64,000 nt of DNA from Pseudoflavonifractor sp902362925 (GCA_902362925.1 CABIYL010000016.1); one strand, 5' to 3'. Positions 49,433 to 58,512 are shown, counted from the first letter of the stretch. Notes: generated by a model from the sequence alone, not told the origin. Program-made: numbers and translations.

Positions 49433-49469
49433 AGCGGACTGCACCGGCCTATGCCGGTACAGTCCGCTC
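49433..49469 (-). terminator. Terminator after the MetRS-domain gene
   Basis: Stem AGCGGACTG-ACCGG / CCGGT-CAGTCCGCT, followed in the minus direction by TTTTCTGTGTTTTCTG. Confidence 0.75.
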
Positions 49470-49495
49470 TGTCGATATTTCTTTCAGGCCGCCGA

Positions 49496-50017
49496 TTAAT
49501 ACAGCTTCGCGCCCGCAGGGATGCGGTCGTCCACCATCAGCAGGTTCAGGCCCTCGTGGCCATCCTCCTCATGCACAGCGGAGATCAGCATGCCGCAGGA
49601 GTCAATGCCCATCATCTTGCGGGGAGGCAGGTTGACGATGGCAATGGCGGTCTTGCCCACCAGCTGCTCGGGCTCGTAGTACTCGTGGATGCCGCTGAGA
49701 ATCACACGGTCGGTACCGGTTCCGTCATCCAGCACGAACTTCAGCAGCTTCTTGCTCTTGGGCACCGCGGAGCACTCCTTGATCTTCACAGCCCGGAAAT
49801 CGGACTTGGAGAAGGTCTCGAAGTCCACCATCTCCTCAAACAGAGGCTCAATCTTCACGTTGGAGAAATCAATCTTCTCCACGGGCTTCTCCGCGGGAGT
49901 GGCAGCAGGCGCGGCCTTGACAGCAGCCTTGGCGGCAGTGTCGGAGGCCAGGGGCTTCATGGTGGGGATTCGAGTTCTGACCGTTTCATCTTGTTTCAAC
50001 ATAGCCTGTTGTGCCAT
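49496..50017 (-). CDS. Methionyl-tRNA synthetase C-terminal tRNA-binding domain, stand-alone fragment
   Basis: 173 residues from ATG 50017 (GAAGGTGG upstream; frame open to 50062). A low-complexity Ala/Lys/Pro linker (residues about 25-55) is followed by the OB-fold domain: VDFETFSKSDFRAVKIKECS, KKLLKFVLDDGTGTDRVILS, GIHEYYEPEQLVGKTAIAIV, KMMGIDSCGMLISAVHEEDG, ending MVDDRIPAGAKLY. It matches the end of MetG, but the catalytic part is absent. It is probably the displaced 3' end of metG left by integration of the element on the right. Confidence 0.75.
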   Translation of the reverse strand: MAQQAMLKQDETVRTRIPTMKPLASDTAAKAAVKAAPAATPAEKPVEKIDFSNVKIEPLFEEMVDFETFSKSDFRAVKIKECSAVPKSKKLLKFVLDDGTGTDRVILSGIHEYYEPEQLVGKTAIAIVNLPPRKMMGIDSCGMLISAVHEEDGHEGLNLLMVDDRIPAGAKLY

Positions 50018-50095
50018 AAAACCGCCACCTTCATGACATTCTTCATACAGCTTTGATTCCATTTCATGCCTTCCTGCGCCGTTTGGTTTTGAGCA

Positions 50096-50124
50096 AAAGT
50101 TGTGGGAAAGTTGTAAAAAGTTGT
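50096..50124. repeat. Three AAAGTTGT repeats (arm-type sites)
   Basis: AAAGTTGT at 50096-50103, 50107-50114 and 50117-50124, spaced 11 and 10 bases, i.e. one DNA turn. Such helically phased short repeats near an element end are typical binding sites for the arm domain of tyrosine recombinases. The remaining 230 bases up to 50351 contain no gene. Confidence 0.6.
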
Positions 50125-50351
50125 AGTGGCTCAGAATTGGCTCGAAGATGGCTTAAAATTGGCACAATGAATGGCTACATTGCTTTGAAAGGCAACAGCC
50201 CCAGGAAGAGTAAAGCCTGCATGGATACTGCCAGCATCAGCAAGCAGATTCATACAGAAACAAGTATAGCATAAGCCCCAGAGATGTTCAAGTCAACGAT
50301 TTTTCGCAGTGCAATCCAATTTCATACCTTATATATAAAAAGGAGATTCTT

Positions 50352-51491
50352 ATGCCAGCGTATCAATTACAAATTAAACAGGTGGTGGACTATCCACGTT
50401 GTCGGATTTACCGACAGTTTATCCATCGTCTGATAGATGACCGGAGCATTCGCGCAAGCGGCGGCTCCGGCCTTTTTTATTATACCGTGCTTTGCAGCTT
50501 TGCAAACTTCCGCACCTCATACCGGCGCATTGATGGCATCAGCTACACCGTCTACCCCGGCGAATGGGTCTGTACGCTCAAAGAACTATCCCAATGGTTT
50601 CGGACTCGTTTTCAGTGTCAGGCACTTTCCATTTTGGGTGGGCTTCAACAGCGGCACCTCATTGACTTTTCCTCTCTGGGGCGCGGAAATGTGATCCGCT
50701 ATAAAATCCGGAACTGGACCCGGCATAACACAGTTCTGGAGTATAACGCTCCCTGTCAAAAGGACACCGGTTTTTTCTTTCTGCCGGTATCCATCGTTAC
50801 TGATCTGATCAGCTCTGACCGCTGTTCTGAAATGGACATCGTGCTGGATCTATGGGTCTCAGCCATCTACAACGACAGTCAAGTGCAGGGGTCGGCGCGT
50901 GGGCCTGTAGCCTATTTTCGCAACGGCACCGGCAACCCTTTGGTCACCTATACGGAACTTGCTGCTCGCTGGGGCCTTTCTCGGGCCACTGTTGGCCGTA
51001 TTCTTAAAAAGCTGTCCGCCTTGGACTATATTTCCCTCATGTCCTTCCCCGGCCGCCACGGCAGTGTGATCTATCTTAAAAACTACTTGTCCACCATGTT
51101 TGAAATATCTGATGTGATGGTGGACAAAGAGGAGGTCGCTATGACACTCAATATCCGTCTGGAGCTTCCTGCGGAGGGCTGTGTTGACCAGGAAGAGCCC
51201 ACCATGGAGCATGAGGTCATCGTTTCAGACGAACTCTCCAGCGTTTCAAAATCTCACATTGAAATCATCCTGCAGAAAATGGCGCAAATCCTGATGGCAC
51301 AAGGGATTTCGTGCTTTGGATGCTCCCTCTCTCACTACAAGTTATATCCTTTATCGGGCGACTGCCGGGAAGAATTACTACCCCGCGCGCGCGAGCAAAC
51401 GGTGCTGCGCTTAGGCCTGGCTGTGTTGTGCGGCAACAAGCAGGTCGCAAGTTTTGAACTTACTCTCAACCCCATTGTTGAAAACGAATAA
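50352..51491 (+). CDS. Winged-helix replication/regulatory protein of the conjugative element
   Basis: 379 residues from ATG 50352 (AAGGAG). Two winged-helix-like parts: CTLKELSQWFRTRFQCQALS (about residues 73-98) and YTELAARWGLSRATVGRILK then YISLMSFPGRHGSVIYLKNY (about 200-245). C-terminal 100 residues are helical. Similar two-wHTH proteins initiate or control plasmid/ICE replication. No RepA catalytic motif is seen. Confidence 0.7.
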   Translation: MPAYQLQIKQVVDYPRCRIYRQFIHRLIDDRSIRASGGSGLFYYTVLCSFANFRTSYRRIDGISYTVYPGEWVCTLKELSQWFRTRFQCQALSILGGLQQRHLIDFSSLGRGNVIRYKIRNWTRHNTVLEYNAPCQKDTGFFFLPVSIVTDLISSDRCSEMDIVLDLWVSAIYNDSQVQGSARGPVAYFRNGTGNPLVTYTELAARWGLSRATVGRILKKLSALDYISLMSFPGRHGSVIYLKNYLSTMFEISDVMVDKEEVAMTLNIRLELPAEGCVDQEEPTMEHEVIVSDELSSVSKSHIEIILQKMAQILMAQGISCFGCSLSHYKLYPLSGDCREELLPRAREQTVLRLGLAVLCGNKQVASFELTLNPIVENE

Positions 51492-51503
51492 GGAGGCATA
51501 ACC

Positions 51504-52055
51504 ATGAAGAATTTTGACGAAAAGAATGTTGCTGAAAACCCGCTGTACCACGATACCTGGAAGCTGCTGAAAAAATACCGTGATGTGGTTTGGAGCCTGG
51601 AACTGTCTGTTCAGCATGTCCGGACAAAATTTGAGATCGAGTATGGCACTTCCATCGAGGATTTTCTGGATTCTGTCTACCTTGCCGGCGCCGATCTGGC
51701 GGGCAGCGATATTGAGCATCACGCCAAGTGCATTGAGCGCAGCCACAAAATGCTGAAATTGCTGGATTCGGCAGTCGATCTGCTCCGCACCAGGCACAAG
51801 AACGGTGAAGCATACTACTGGCTTCTGTACTACTCTTTCCTCTCCCCCCAGCAGCTGAAAAATGTGGAGGAGATCATCGAGAACCTGCGTCCTCATATCC
51901 GGGATATTTCCTTCCGCACCTATTACCGTAAGCGGCGGGAGGCCATTGAAGTCCTCAGTTCCGTGCTGTGGGGATATACCTCCAAGGACAGCCTGGATGT
52001 GCTGGAGCAATTTTTCCCAGACTTGAAGGCCGGCGAAAACAAGCAGGGCAAATAA
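51504..52055 (+). CDS. Sigma-like / ArpU-like element protein
   Basis: 183 residues, ribosome site AAGGAGG. Helical throughout; C-terminal part AYYWLLYYSFLSPQQLKNVE and ISFRTYYRKRREAIEVLSSV resembles a region-4-like HTH found in ArpU-type regulators of phages and ICEs. It follows the Rep-like gene by 12 bases, so they are co-transcribed. Role in control of transfer genes is inferred. Confidence 0.6.
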   Translation: MKNFDEKNVAENPLYHDTWKLLKKYRDVVWSLELSVQHVRTKFEIEYGTSIEDFLDSVYLAGADLAGSDIEHHAKCIERSHKMLKLLDSAVDLLRTRHKNGEAYYWLLYYSFLSPQQLKNVEEIIENLRPHIRDISFRTYYRKRREAIEVLSSVLWGYTSKDSLDVLEQFFPDLKAGENKQGK

Positions 52056-52219
52056 TTGGCACATATCGGGAAAATAATTGGCGCGTTTCTGCCCTTGAGG
52101 CGTAAATCTCAATGTGTTAGACTGAATATGCTCAAACTTGCACCCAAAACCGAATACGGACAGAGAACAGTGCCTTTTTCCGAGGTGCTTTTTTTCTGTC
52201 CAAACGGCCGTCCGGCCCG

Positions 52220-52262
52220 GGAATAAGCCCGCATCTGTAAATCAGGTGTGGGCTTATTCTTT
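52220..52262 (+). terminator. Terminator before the transfer genes
   Basis: GAATAAGCCC ... GGGCTTATTC stem (52222-52261) with T-rich TTTGCTTTTTG afterwards; separates the regulatory pair from the pilin gene. The other bases of 52056-52309 show no gene. Confidence 0.7.
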
Positions 52263-52309
52263 GCTTTTTGAGCAACGATCATCACATTTGGATTGGAGGT
52301 CCTCAAACA

Positions 52310-52813
52310 TTGAAGAAACTGAAACTTCCCCAGCCGAAGCGGAAAGATGCTGACCGCACGCCTCAGCATCATTTTTCCGCTGCCAAACTCGCCTACATGG
52401 CTTTTCTCTGTGTCACGATGTCGCTGGTTTTCTGTCAGCCGGCCTTCGCTGCAACCGATGTTTGGTCTAAAGCCAAAGAGATCATGCAGGATGTCTACAC
52501 GCAGATCGTCGCCATTTCCACCATTGCGGCCATTGTGACCGCCTCGGTCGCCCTGCTGTTGATGAACTTCTCCCGCTCCGGCCGGACCGTCGATGAAAGC
52601 CGTGCTTGGCTGAAGCGCATCTGTATCACCTGGGCGATCCTCAACGGATTGGGCTTTATCATGGCTTATGTGACGCCTCTGTTTGCCGGCGGTCAGTGGG
52701 CTGATGACAGAGACAACTCTACACCCGCTGGAAGGAGGCGTAATTTATGGGTATCCTGGATGGCATCGTTGAATGGATTGCAGAGCAGATCATGGCAGGT
52801 CTTGACCTTGTGA
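52310..52813 (+). CDS. VirB2/TrbC-like pilin of the conjugative element (3' end altered)
   Basis: TTG start at 52310 with GGAGGT 8 bases upstream. Signal peptide about residues 25-47 (LAYMAFLCVTMSLVFCQPAF, AFAA cleavage). Then two hydrophobic helices: QIVAISTIAAIVTASVALLL and ITWAILNGLGFIMAYVTPLF, ending AGGQW. The frame then continues into the trbL start region. A one-base change near 52712 would give an end LYTRWKEA-stop right before the trbL ribosome site, so the natural end is probably at about 52735. Confidence 0.75.
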   Translation: MKKLKLPQPKRKDADRTPQHHFSAAKLAYMAFLCVTMSLVFCQPAFAATDVWSKAKEIMQDVYTQIVAISTIAAIVTASVALLLMNFSRSGRTVDESRAWLKRICITWAILNGLGFIMAYVTPLFAGGQWADDRDNSTPAGRRRNLWVSWMASLNGLQSRSWQVLTL

Positions 52814-53456
52814 CTACTTCGGTTTTGGGCGCGCTTGGTTGTGACATGACCGTTTTCTGCGCTATTTCCCCGCCGCAGAGACGATGTATGGGATTTTTGT
52901 AGCTCTGGCTGTCGGTCTGATTTTGCTCAACTGGGTATGGCAGCTATTTAAGAATTTTGGTCTGAGCGCCGGTATCGAGGCAGAAGATCCTGTGAAGCTG
53001 AGCATCCGCTCGGTTCTCTTCATTCTGCTGGCACTTTTTTCAGACGAGATCATCAACACAATACTGACCATCGGTGGCACCCCGTACCGCTGGATCATGG
53101 ACTCGGAACTGCCGCCCCTCAGCTTTGCTGATTTCAATTCGGTGATGCTGGTGATCATCGGTGTATGTGCCAATGGAGCTGTGGCCTTGATCACTTTGAT
53201 TCTGGTCATCATTTTGGCATGGAACTATCTGAAACTGCTGCTTGAAGCAGCAGAACGCTATGTATTGCTTGGTGTGCTGGTGTATACCGCACCAGTCGCT
53301 TTTGCGATGGGGGCGAGCCAGACCACATCAAACATCTGGAAATCCTGGTGTCGGATGCTGGGCGGACAGATTTTTTTGCTACTTATGAACGCTTGGTGTC
53401 TGCGCCTATTTACGAGCATGGTTGGTTCTTTTATCTCCAACCCGCTTTCGCTTTAA
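52747..53456 (+). pseudogene. TrbL/VirB6-like conjugation membrane protein, one-base frameshift
   Basis: ATG 52747 (GGAAGGAGG) starts MGILDGIVEWIAEQIMAGLD and LGALGCDMTVF. Then the frame breaks at about 52861, where TTC TG-CGC should read TTC TGG CGC, and continues in another frame: RYFPAAETMYGIFVALAVGL, several hydrophobic helices (MLVIIGVCANGAVALITLIL; GVLVYTAPVAFAMGASQTTS), ending SFISNPLSL. Total 710 bases, one short of a whole number of codons. Part of the type IV secretion channel; probably inactive here. Confidence 0.82.
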
Positions 53457-53467
53457 GGAGGGGCGTA

Positions 53468-54457
53468 ATGAAAAAACTCAGAAGAATTCTGTTCCTTGCG
53501 CTCATGGTTGGCCTTCTTGCCTGCCTGTGCTGCCAACCCGCTTTTGCCGCCGTTACAGAGGAAGAAGTGCAGGCGCAGGTAGACGCCGTAGGCAAAGAAG
53601 CAGTATCCGGCAATGTCCTGATTTGGTTCATGTGTGCGATTGGTTTTCTCAAAGTATCACAGAAAATCGACTCCTTCATGGCAAGTCTTGGGGTCAATGT
53701 AGGCCATACCGGCGGCAGTATGTTGGCGGAGGCCTTAATAGCCGCCCGGGGCTTCAGTGGATTCAAGAGCTTTTCCAGCCACCATTTCGGTGGTGGGCAC
53801 AGCAGCAATTCCACTCATGTGAATGCAGGCGGCGGCAAGGGCGGCGGCTTTGGTGCCGGCTTTGCCGGCGGCGGTTTGGCCGGGGTAATTGGCCGGAAGG
53901 TCACGAACAATGCGGTAAAAACAGCGACAACTCCCTCAGAAACAAAATCCTCCGGCCTTGGTGGTCTCGTAGGCGGTGCTGCAGGGGGTATCGGCGGCCA
54001 CATCTATACTTCGTCCGTCAGCAAGGGCGGCAATTTCGCCAACAATGTGATTGGTTCTGTTGCCACCGGGAACATCACCCAGATGGGGACGATTTCCGGT
54101 GAGAAAGCCGTCGACGCTCTTCACTCTTACATGGGGCACGCTGCTTTGGAAGCTGGCGCTGAAAACATTCCCCAATACCAGAATGTTGAGATCGGCGGCG
54201 GGCGTATCACAGGCACCGAAGTTACCGCCGAGCATCCGGAGGGTATCGCTTTCGGAATGTATCATGCAGATCAGTATGTTGCACCCGAGGGCCAATACAC
54301 AACGGTTCATTCCGCCGACGGTGCGGCATGGTATAAGCAATACGCTGTTGACACTGTAGAGAAATCCCCCTACATGGCGCCGGATGGTTCGATAGCCTAC
54401 AACGAGTCAATCGTCAAAAAGCTGCCCCCCACTCCCCGCAGAAAGGACAGGCTCTAA
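53468..54457 (+). CDS. Secreted/membrane Gly-rich protein of the conjugative element
   Basis: 329 residues from ATG 53468 (AAGGAGG). Signal peptide LFLALMVGLLACLCCQPAFA (residues 8-27), hydrophobic segment SGNVLIWFMCAIGFLKVSQK (about 49-68), then a Gly-rich domain (GGGKGGGFGAGFAGGGLAGV) and a conserved C-terminal alpha/beta part (YQNVEIGGGRITGTEVTAEH). Homologues follow trbL in CD1107-type transfer operons. Function in the mating channel is unknown. Confidence 0.75.
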   Translation: MKKLRRILFLALMVGLLACLCCQPAFAAVTEEEVQAQVDAVGKEAVSGNVLIWFMCAIGFLKVSQKIDSFMASLGVNVGHTGGSMLAEALIAARGFSGFKSFSSHHFGGGHSSNSTHVNAGGGKGGGFGAGFAGGGLAGVIGRKVTNNAVKTATTPSETKSSGLGGLVGGAAGGIGGHIYTSSVSKGGNFANNVIGSVATGNITQMGTISGEKAVDALHSYMGHAALEAGAENIPQYQNVEIGGGRITGTEVTAEHPEGIAFGMYHADQYVAPEGQYTTVHSADGAAWYKQYAVDTVEKSPYMAPDGSIAYNESIVKKLPPTPRRKDRL

Positions 54458-57400
54458 ATGGATGAAGAAAAAAAGACTGGTCTTGCCGACGCTGTGGAAA
54501 CCGGAGCATCCGCCGCCCACACGATAAAAGGTGCCATTAAGGCAGGCAAGGCAATTTCCGGTGCCGAAAAAGGAGCTGCTGCCGGCGGCCCGTATGGTGC
54601 CGTGGCCAGGACCGTTTGGGCCGGACGCAAGCACATCGGCAAAATCATTGCCGTCATTATCATTTTGCTTTTGCTCCCGGTACTGTTTATTCTGATGCTC
54701 CCGGGGCTTATCTTTGGAGGTCTGGTTATCTCCGCTGATCTCGGGCTCAACAGCGGCGGCGCCGTCTGCCGCGACTTTCACGTTCACAGTTTTTGTCAGC
54801 GCATCACAGCCTTCCTTCGTGGCAGTGACCGTTACGGTAGTTTCGCCCTGAGCAACAGCAGTAACTGTGCCCGAATCGCTAACTGTTGCGATTCCAGTAT
54901 CGCCGCTTTGATAGGAGAGCGTCCAACCGGTATCGCCGGTGACCTTGGCTCCGATGGACTGGGTTCCGGTCTTGAGCAGGGACATCTCATCTGCATCCAC
55001 AGAGAGGGTCGCCTGAACCGAGACAGCTTTTAGCGTATGGTATTGCAACAGCATAATTACATTTTGATCACTGGCCATCGCGTCAACACTTACTCTGCCA
55101 TAAATCTTGTTGTATCCATCAGTTGACCCGAAATAGGGCAATTCAAATGTTATTGTTCCGGGATACATTCCATCAGCATCGTATATGGGATCGTTCGTTC
55201 CGTCTTGATTGTAATAGTTGCTGTGTACAACATAGTTATCTTGAATGTAACTTTGATTAAAGCTCTTTGCCTCATCCGGAGTAGGTGCGTTATATACCCA
55301 GAATTTCAGCAAATGGCCATTGATTGGGCCAAGTTCCATCGGTTTGAAATTAACAGACAGTGTCTTTTTGCCATCCTCAATGGTTAGTGTGGCAGTTCTT
55401 TCCACTGCACCATTTGCCATCGAAAAGCTTCCGTCGTCTCTGCTGTGCATCATCTGTATTTCGATGGAATAGGTTCCATTGGCCAGATTGCTCAGATCCA
55501 CAGTATCCACGCTCTCTTGCAGCGCCAAGGCGGCTGCACTAAGCTGTTGTTCCCTGTAATCAATTTCGTTTTGATTTGCATTCAAGTTCGCCGCAGTCTC
55601 ATCTGTGCCGATCAAAGCGATTGCCGCCTCGTAGGCCTCGGTGAATGCGTTCCAGAGAACCGTGTCATAAGTGTTGTCCGCATTTCCAGCAACATAGAGA
55701 TTCCGGGTTCCCTCGATAGTGGCATTCAAGGTTGCCAGATACTGGTATCCAAACGTTATGGTATCAATGATTTGATCCATTTCAGCGGTGTTCTTCAGCG
55801 TATAGTACTCCTCAAATCCCGCTTGATTAGACGCATCAACATCCAGCACCATACCTGTGGGATAAGTCATTACGGAGCTATTGGGTAAAACCGGCACATT
55901 GTCATAGCCCAAGAATGCTCCATCATCCATTTCGATCCTTATCACCTTAGTAACATCACTCAATTTGTAGTTCTTTGTACCTACCGCAACTTCTATTGCA
56001 GAAGCACCTGAAACAACCGAGCCGGCATAAAGATGAATTGCTGCATGGGGGGCGGGATTTTCTTCGTCATACCAAGACGGACCTACCATTTGAGAATCGA
56101 CATAAATACCAATTCCACTGTCGGAAAGTATATGTGCGCCTTCATTTAAGTCAACAGCGTACTTTACCTTTTGATTCATCCCCAGATTTAAGGCCGTACC
56201 GCTCCCTGCAGAGATTGTACTGTCGGTCAGCTTAAGTATCGTTCCAACGTCTACAATTTCGTTTGCACCCCTGTAATACGAAACAGTACAACTCTCCGCA
56301 GAACCGTCATAGGTGTTGGCTATCACGCTTTCGTTCATGATAAGCTTGCCACTAAAGGTAAGCACCCGCTGTCCTTCTGTGTTCGCTTCTACCCTCGAAT
56401 TATTCAGTTCCAGTGAATCGCAGTTTGTAGTTACAGCGCCATATACAACAGAATCATTCAGCTCGGCTGATACGCAGGAGTCACTTATGCTCAGGCAGCC
56501 CTTAACAGCCTTTGGTTGATCATAATTGGCATCTTTCACTACGGTGCCATTCATTTCAAAAGTGATGTCACCCGGTAGTTTTTCATATACGCTGTCACTG
56601 AATCCAGATCCAATTGCCAGGCCTGTAATCATTGAGGCAGAACCCGCTTTGGAAAGAATCATACCGCTGCGCTCTTCCGAGGAGTCGGTGAGCACAAAGT
56701 GAACCTCGCCTTCCACCAAAAGGCCGCCAGTAATTGATCCCACAATGCCAGAATACGCCGTCAACACGTAACCGTTCAAATCTAAGGTGCAGCTTTTTTG
56801 TATGACTGCCGCATAACCATATGCTTTCGTCGGCTGAATCGTTGTGTCTTGCAGAAGTGTGAGCGTAATATTGCTGCAATTGGCAAGCACATTTAAGGCA
56901 ACGGTCGCATCTTCAAATTTCTCATAATAAACCGTTGTAATCTCTTCTTTACCGTTTTCCTGATAGGAGAGTTCAGTAGTAGCATCTTCGGGAACCGTGG
57001 GTTCAGGTGTTTCTCCTCCGCCATCAGTTTTTGTGGTAAACTCCACCGCCGCAAAACTGCAACCGGAGTAATCATTGGAGGTCGCCATGGCGTAGTAATC
57101 GCCGATCGCCGCATACACAACATACTCAGTCCCGGCCTCCAGATCGCTCACCGTCTTCGTCGCTTCCGTCTGTGCCGTAAAGGTCGGCGGCCCCGCCAAA
57201 AACTCCGGGATGCACGCTGCCATCATGGTAGTGCTGTCAGTAATATCGCCGAAGGAGGTAATGAGCGCCTGTGCGCTGTCAAAGCCTTGTTCACTCTTTT
57301 TCAGCACCTTATAAAAACCGATCTGGTTCGTTCCGTAATCCTTATTGTTTTTAATATGGATCGTCGCACCGGTCTCGGTCGTTTCCGTCACCGTCACTTC

Positions 57401-57901
57401 AATCAAAGATGCAGTTGTCTCAGCATCTGTGGTAAACTCCACCGCCACAAAGCTACAACCGGAGTAATCATTGGAGGTCGCCATAGCGTAATAATCGCCG
57501 ATCGCCGCATACACAACATACTCAGTCCCGGCCTCCAGATCGCTCACCGTCTTCGTCGCTTCTGTCTGTGCCGTAAAGGTCGGCGGCCCCGCCAAAAACT
57601 CCGGGATGCTCGCTGCCATCATGGTAGTTCTGTCAGTAATATCGCCGAAAGAGGTAATGAGCGCCTGTGCGCTGTCAAAGCCTTGCTCGCTCTTCTTCAG
57701 CACCTTATAAAAACCGATCTGGTTCGTTCCGTAATCCTTATTGTTTTTAATATGGATCGTCGCGCCGGTCTCAGTCGTTTCCGTCACCGTCACTTCGATT
57801 AAGGGTGTAGTATTCTCTGCCGCTTTAGCTTGGAACGGTGCAACTGACAGCAGCATCGCCACACTTAAACAAATTGAGATAACCCTCTCACGTAGTCTCA
57901 T
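54407..57901 (-). CDS. Large secreted surface protein with tandem repeats, NEAT and BIG2 domains; 3' end replaced
   Basis: 1164 codons. Signal peptide ISICLSVAMLLSVAPFQAKA (residues 8-27). Two near-identical FN3-like repeats of 132 residues (396 bp) at about residues 35-160 and 167-292. Beta-helix/Ig-like middle part with Asn-rich text (LELNNSRVEANTEG). NEAT-like region around residues 840-905 (NLANGTYSIEIQMMHSRDDG, FSMANGAVERTATLTIEDGK). BIG2 around 1015-1090 (TLSYQSGDTGIATVSDSGTV). After AADGAAAVEPEISG the frame is antisense of the conjugative-element gene, so cell-wall anchor is lost or replaced. Haem binding inferred. Confidence 0.8.
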   Translation of the reverse strand: MRLRERVISICLSVAMLLSVAPFQAKAAENTTPLIEVTVTETTETGATIHIKNNKDYGTNQIGFYKVLKKSEQGFDSAQALITSFGDITDRTTMMAASIPEFLAGPPTFTAQTEATKTVSDLEAGTEYVVYAAIGDYYAMATSNDYSGCSFVAVEFTTDAETTASLIEVTVTETTETGATIHIKNNKDYGTNQIGFYKVLKKSEQGFDSAQALITSFGDITDSTTMMAACIPEFLAGPPTFTAQTEATKTVSDLEAGTEYVVYAAIGDYYAMATSNDYSGCSFAAVEFTTKTDGGGETPEPTVPEDATTELSYQENGKEEITTVYYEKFEDATVALNVLANCSNITLTLLQDTTIQPTKAYGYAAVIQKSCTLDLNGYVLTAYSGIVGSITGGLLVEGEVHFVLTDSSEERSGMILSKAGSASMITGLAIGSGFSDSVYEKLPGDITFEMNGTVVKDANYDQPKAVKGCLSISDSCVSAELNDSVVYGAVTTNCDSLELNNSRVEANTEGQRVLTFSGKLIMNESVIANTYDGSAESCTVSYYRGANEIVDVGTILKLTDSTISAGSGTALNLGMNQKVKYAVDLNEGAHILSDSGIGIYVDSQMVGPSWYDEENPAPHAAIHLYAGSVVSGASAIEVAVGTKNYKLSDVTKVIRIEMDDGAFLGYDNVPVLPNSSVMTYPTGMVLDVDASNQAGFEEYYTLKNTAEMDQIIDTITFGYQYLATLNATIEGTRNLYVAGNADNTYDTVLWNAFTEAYEAAIALIGTDETAANLNANQNEIDYREQQLSAAALALQESVDTVDLSNLANGTYSIEIQMMHSRDDGSFSMANGAVERTATLTIEDGKKTLSVNFKPMELGPINGHLLKFWVYNAPTPDEAKSFNQSYIQDNYVVHSNYYNQDGTNDPIYDADGMYPGTITFELPYFGSTDGYNKIYGRVSVDAMASDQNVIMLLQYHTLKAVSVQATLSVDADEMSLLKTGTQSIGAKVTGDTGWTLSYQSGDTGIATVSDSGTVTAVAQGETTVTVTATKEGCDALTKTVNVKVAADGAAAVEPEISGDNQTSKDKPREHQNKQYREQKQNDNDGNDFADVLASGPNGPGHGTIRAAGSSSFFGTGNCLACLNGTFYRVGGGCSGFHSVGKTSLFFFIHLEPVLSAGSGGQLFDD
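54458..54730 (+). pseudogene. Membrane-anchored peptidoglycan hydrolase of the element, N-terminal piece only
   Basis: Begins MDEEKKTGLADAVETGASAA and AHTIKGAIKAGKAISGAEKG, then one membrane helix (GKIIAVIIILLLLPVLFILML). This is the conserved start of the CD1108-type NlpC/P60-lysozyme proteins of Tn1549-like elements. After LIFGGL the following frame is the antisense of the surface-protein gene. The catalytic domains are lost. The breakpoint lies between about 54725 and 54765. Confidence 0.75.
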
Positions 57902-57934
57902 ACCAGTTCATTTTCCGCCTTTCCAAAAATAAAC

Positions 57935-57975
57935 GCAGGCAGAGAGTGGGTATTGTTCACCGACTCTCTGCCTGC
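57935..57975 (-). terminator. Terminator/attenuator between the two NEAT genes
   Basis: 13-bp stem GCAGGCAGAGAGT / ACTCTCTGCCTGC with a 15-base loop, followed in the minus direction by GTTTATTTTT. It may lower expression of the long downstream gene. Confidence 0.75.
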
Positions 57976-57981
57976 ATTGCT

Positions 57982-58512
57982 TTACGCCACCTTGGTCAAC
58001 TGAATGTCAAAGGTCGGATCCATCTGTGATACAAAAGGATACTCCGTGTCGCTGTCTGCATAGAACAAGCTGAGCGATGCGGTCACTGCACTGAGCTTTC
58101 CATCGCTGGGCATGGCCGGGAGAGTAATCACCAGCTCCGCACTGTCGTAGCGCACCTGATCACCAACGATGTTTTGAAGAACCGCCGTACCATCGGAAAC
58201 AGTCAGCCCTTGAATAAAACCATCAGCAGCCCACAAAAATCCCATAGGCCTGTAATCTTCAATCGGCTTGATGGGAATGAGGATCGTAACGGAGCCATCG
58301 GCGTTTTCGGAAACGGTCGCGTTGCCGTTCACCGCGTCCTGAGCCATAGAGGCTGTGGTAGTCCCCTCTTTCAGGAAAGCTACGGTATATTCGCCGGAAA
58401 CATCAGCGGTTTCCGCAGCACTGGCGCTGACAGCCATGGCGCAGGTCAGGCACATGGCCATCACCAGGGCGCCAAGCTTCTTGAAAATACTGTGGTTCTT
58501 GGTAGCAATCAT
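57982..58512 (-). CDS. Secreted NEAT-domain haem-binding-like protein
   Basis: 176 residues from ATG 58512 (AAAGGAG). Signal peptide LGALVMAMCLTCAMAVSASA (about residues 12-32). NEAT-type beta sandwich: GEYTVAFLKEGTTTASMAQD, ATVSENADGSVTILIPIKPI, MGFLWAADGFIQGLTVSDGT, ending SQMDPTFDIQLTKVA. The expected distal Y-x-x-x-Y is not clear, so haem binding must be tested. First gene of the probable iron-regulated unit with the large NEAT protein. Confidence 0.7.
   Translation of the reverse strand: MIATKNHSIFKKLGALVMAMCLTCAMAVSASAAETADVSGEYTVAFLKEGTTTASMAQDAVNGNATVSENADGSVTILIPIKPIEDYRPMGFLWAADGFIQGLTVSDGTAVLQNIVGDQVRYDSAELVITLPAMPSDGKLSAVTASLSLFYADSDTEYPFVSQMDPTFDIQLTKVA

Larger units (their letters stand above)
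50063..54740 (+). mobile_element. Remnant of an integrative conjugative element
   Basis: Starts beside the MetRS fragment with three AAAGTTGT repeats, then Rep-like, sigma-like, VirB2-like pilin, TrbL-like and signal-peptide genes, typical of Tn1549/CTn-type elements of gut Clostridia. The last gene is cut at about 54730. Relaxase, coupling protein, VirB4, integrase and excisionase are missing within the window, and TrbL is frameshifted. Confidence 0.75.
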
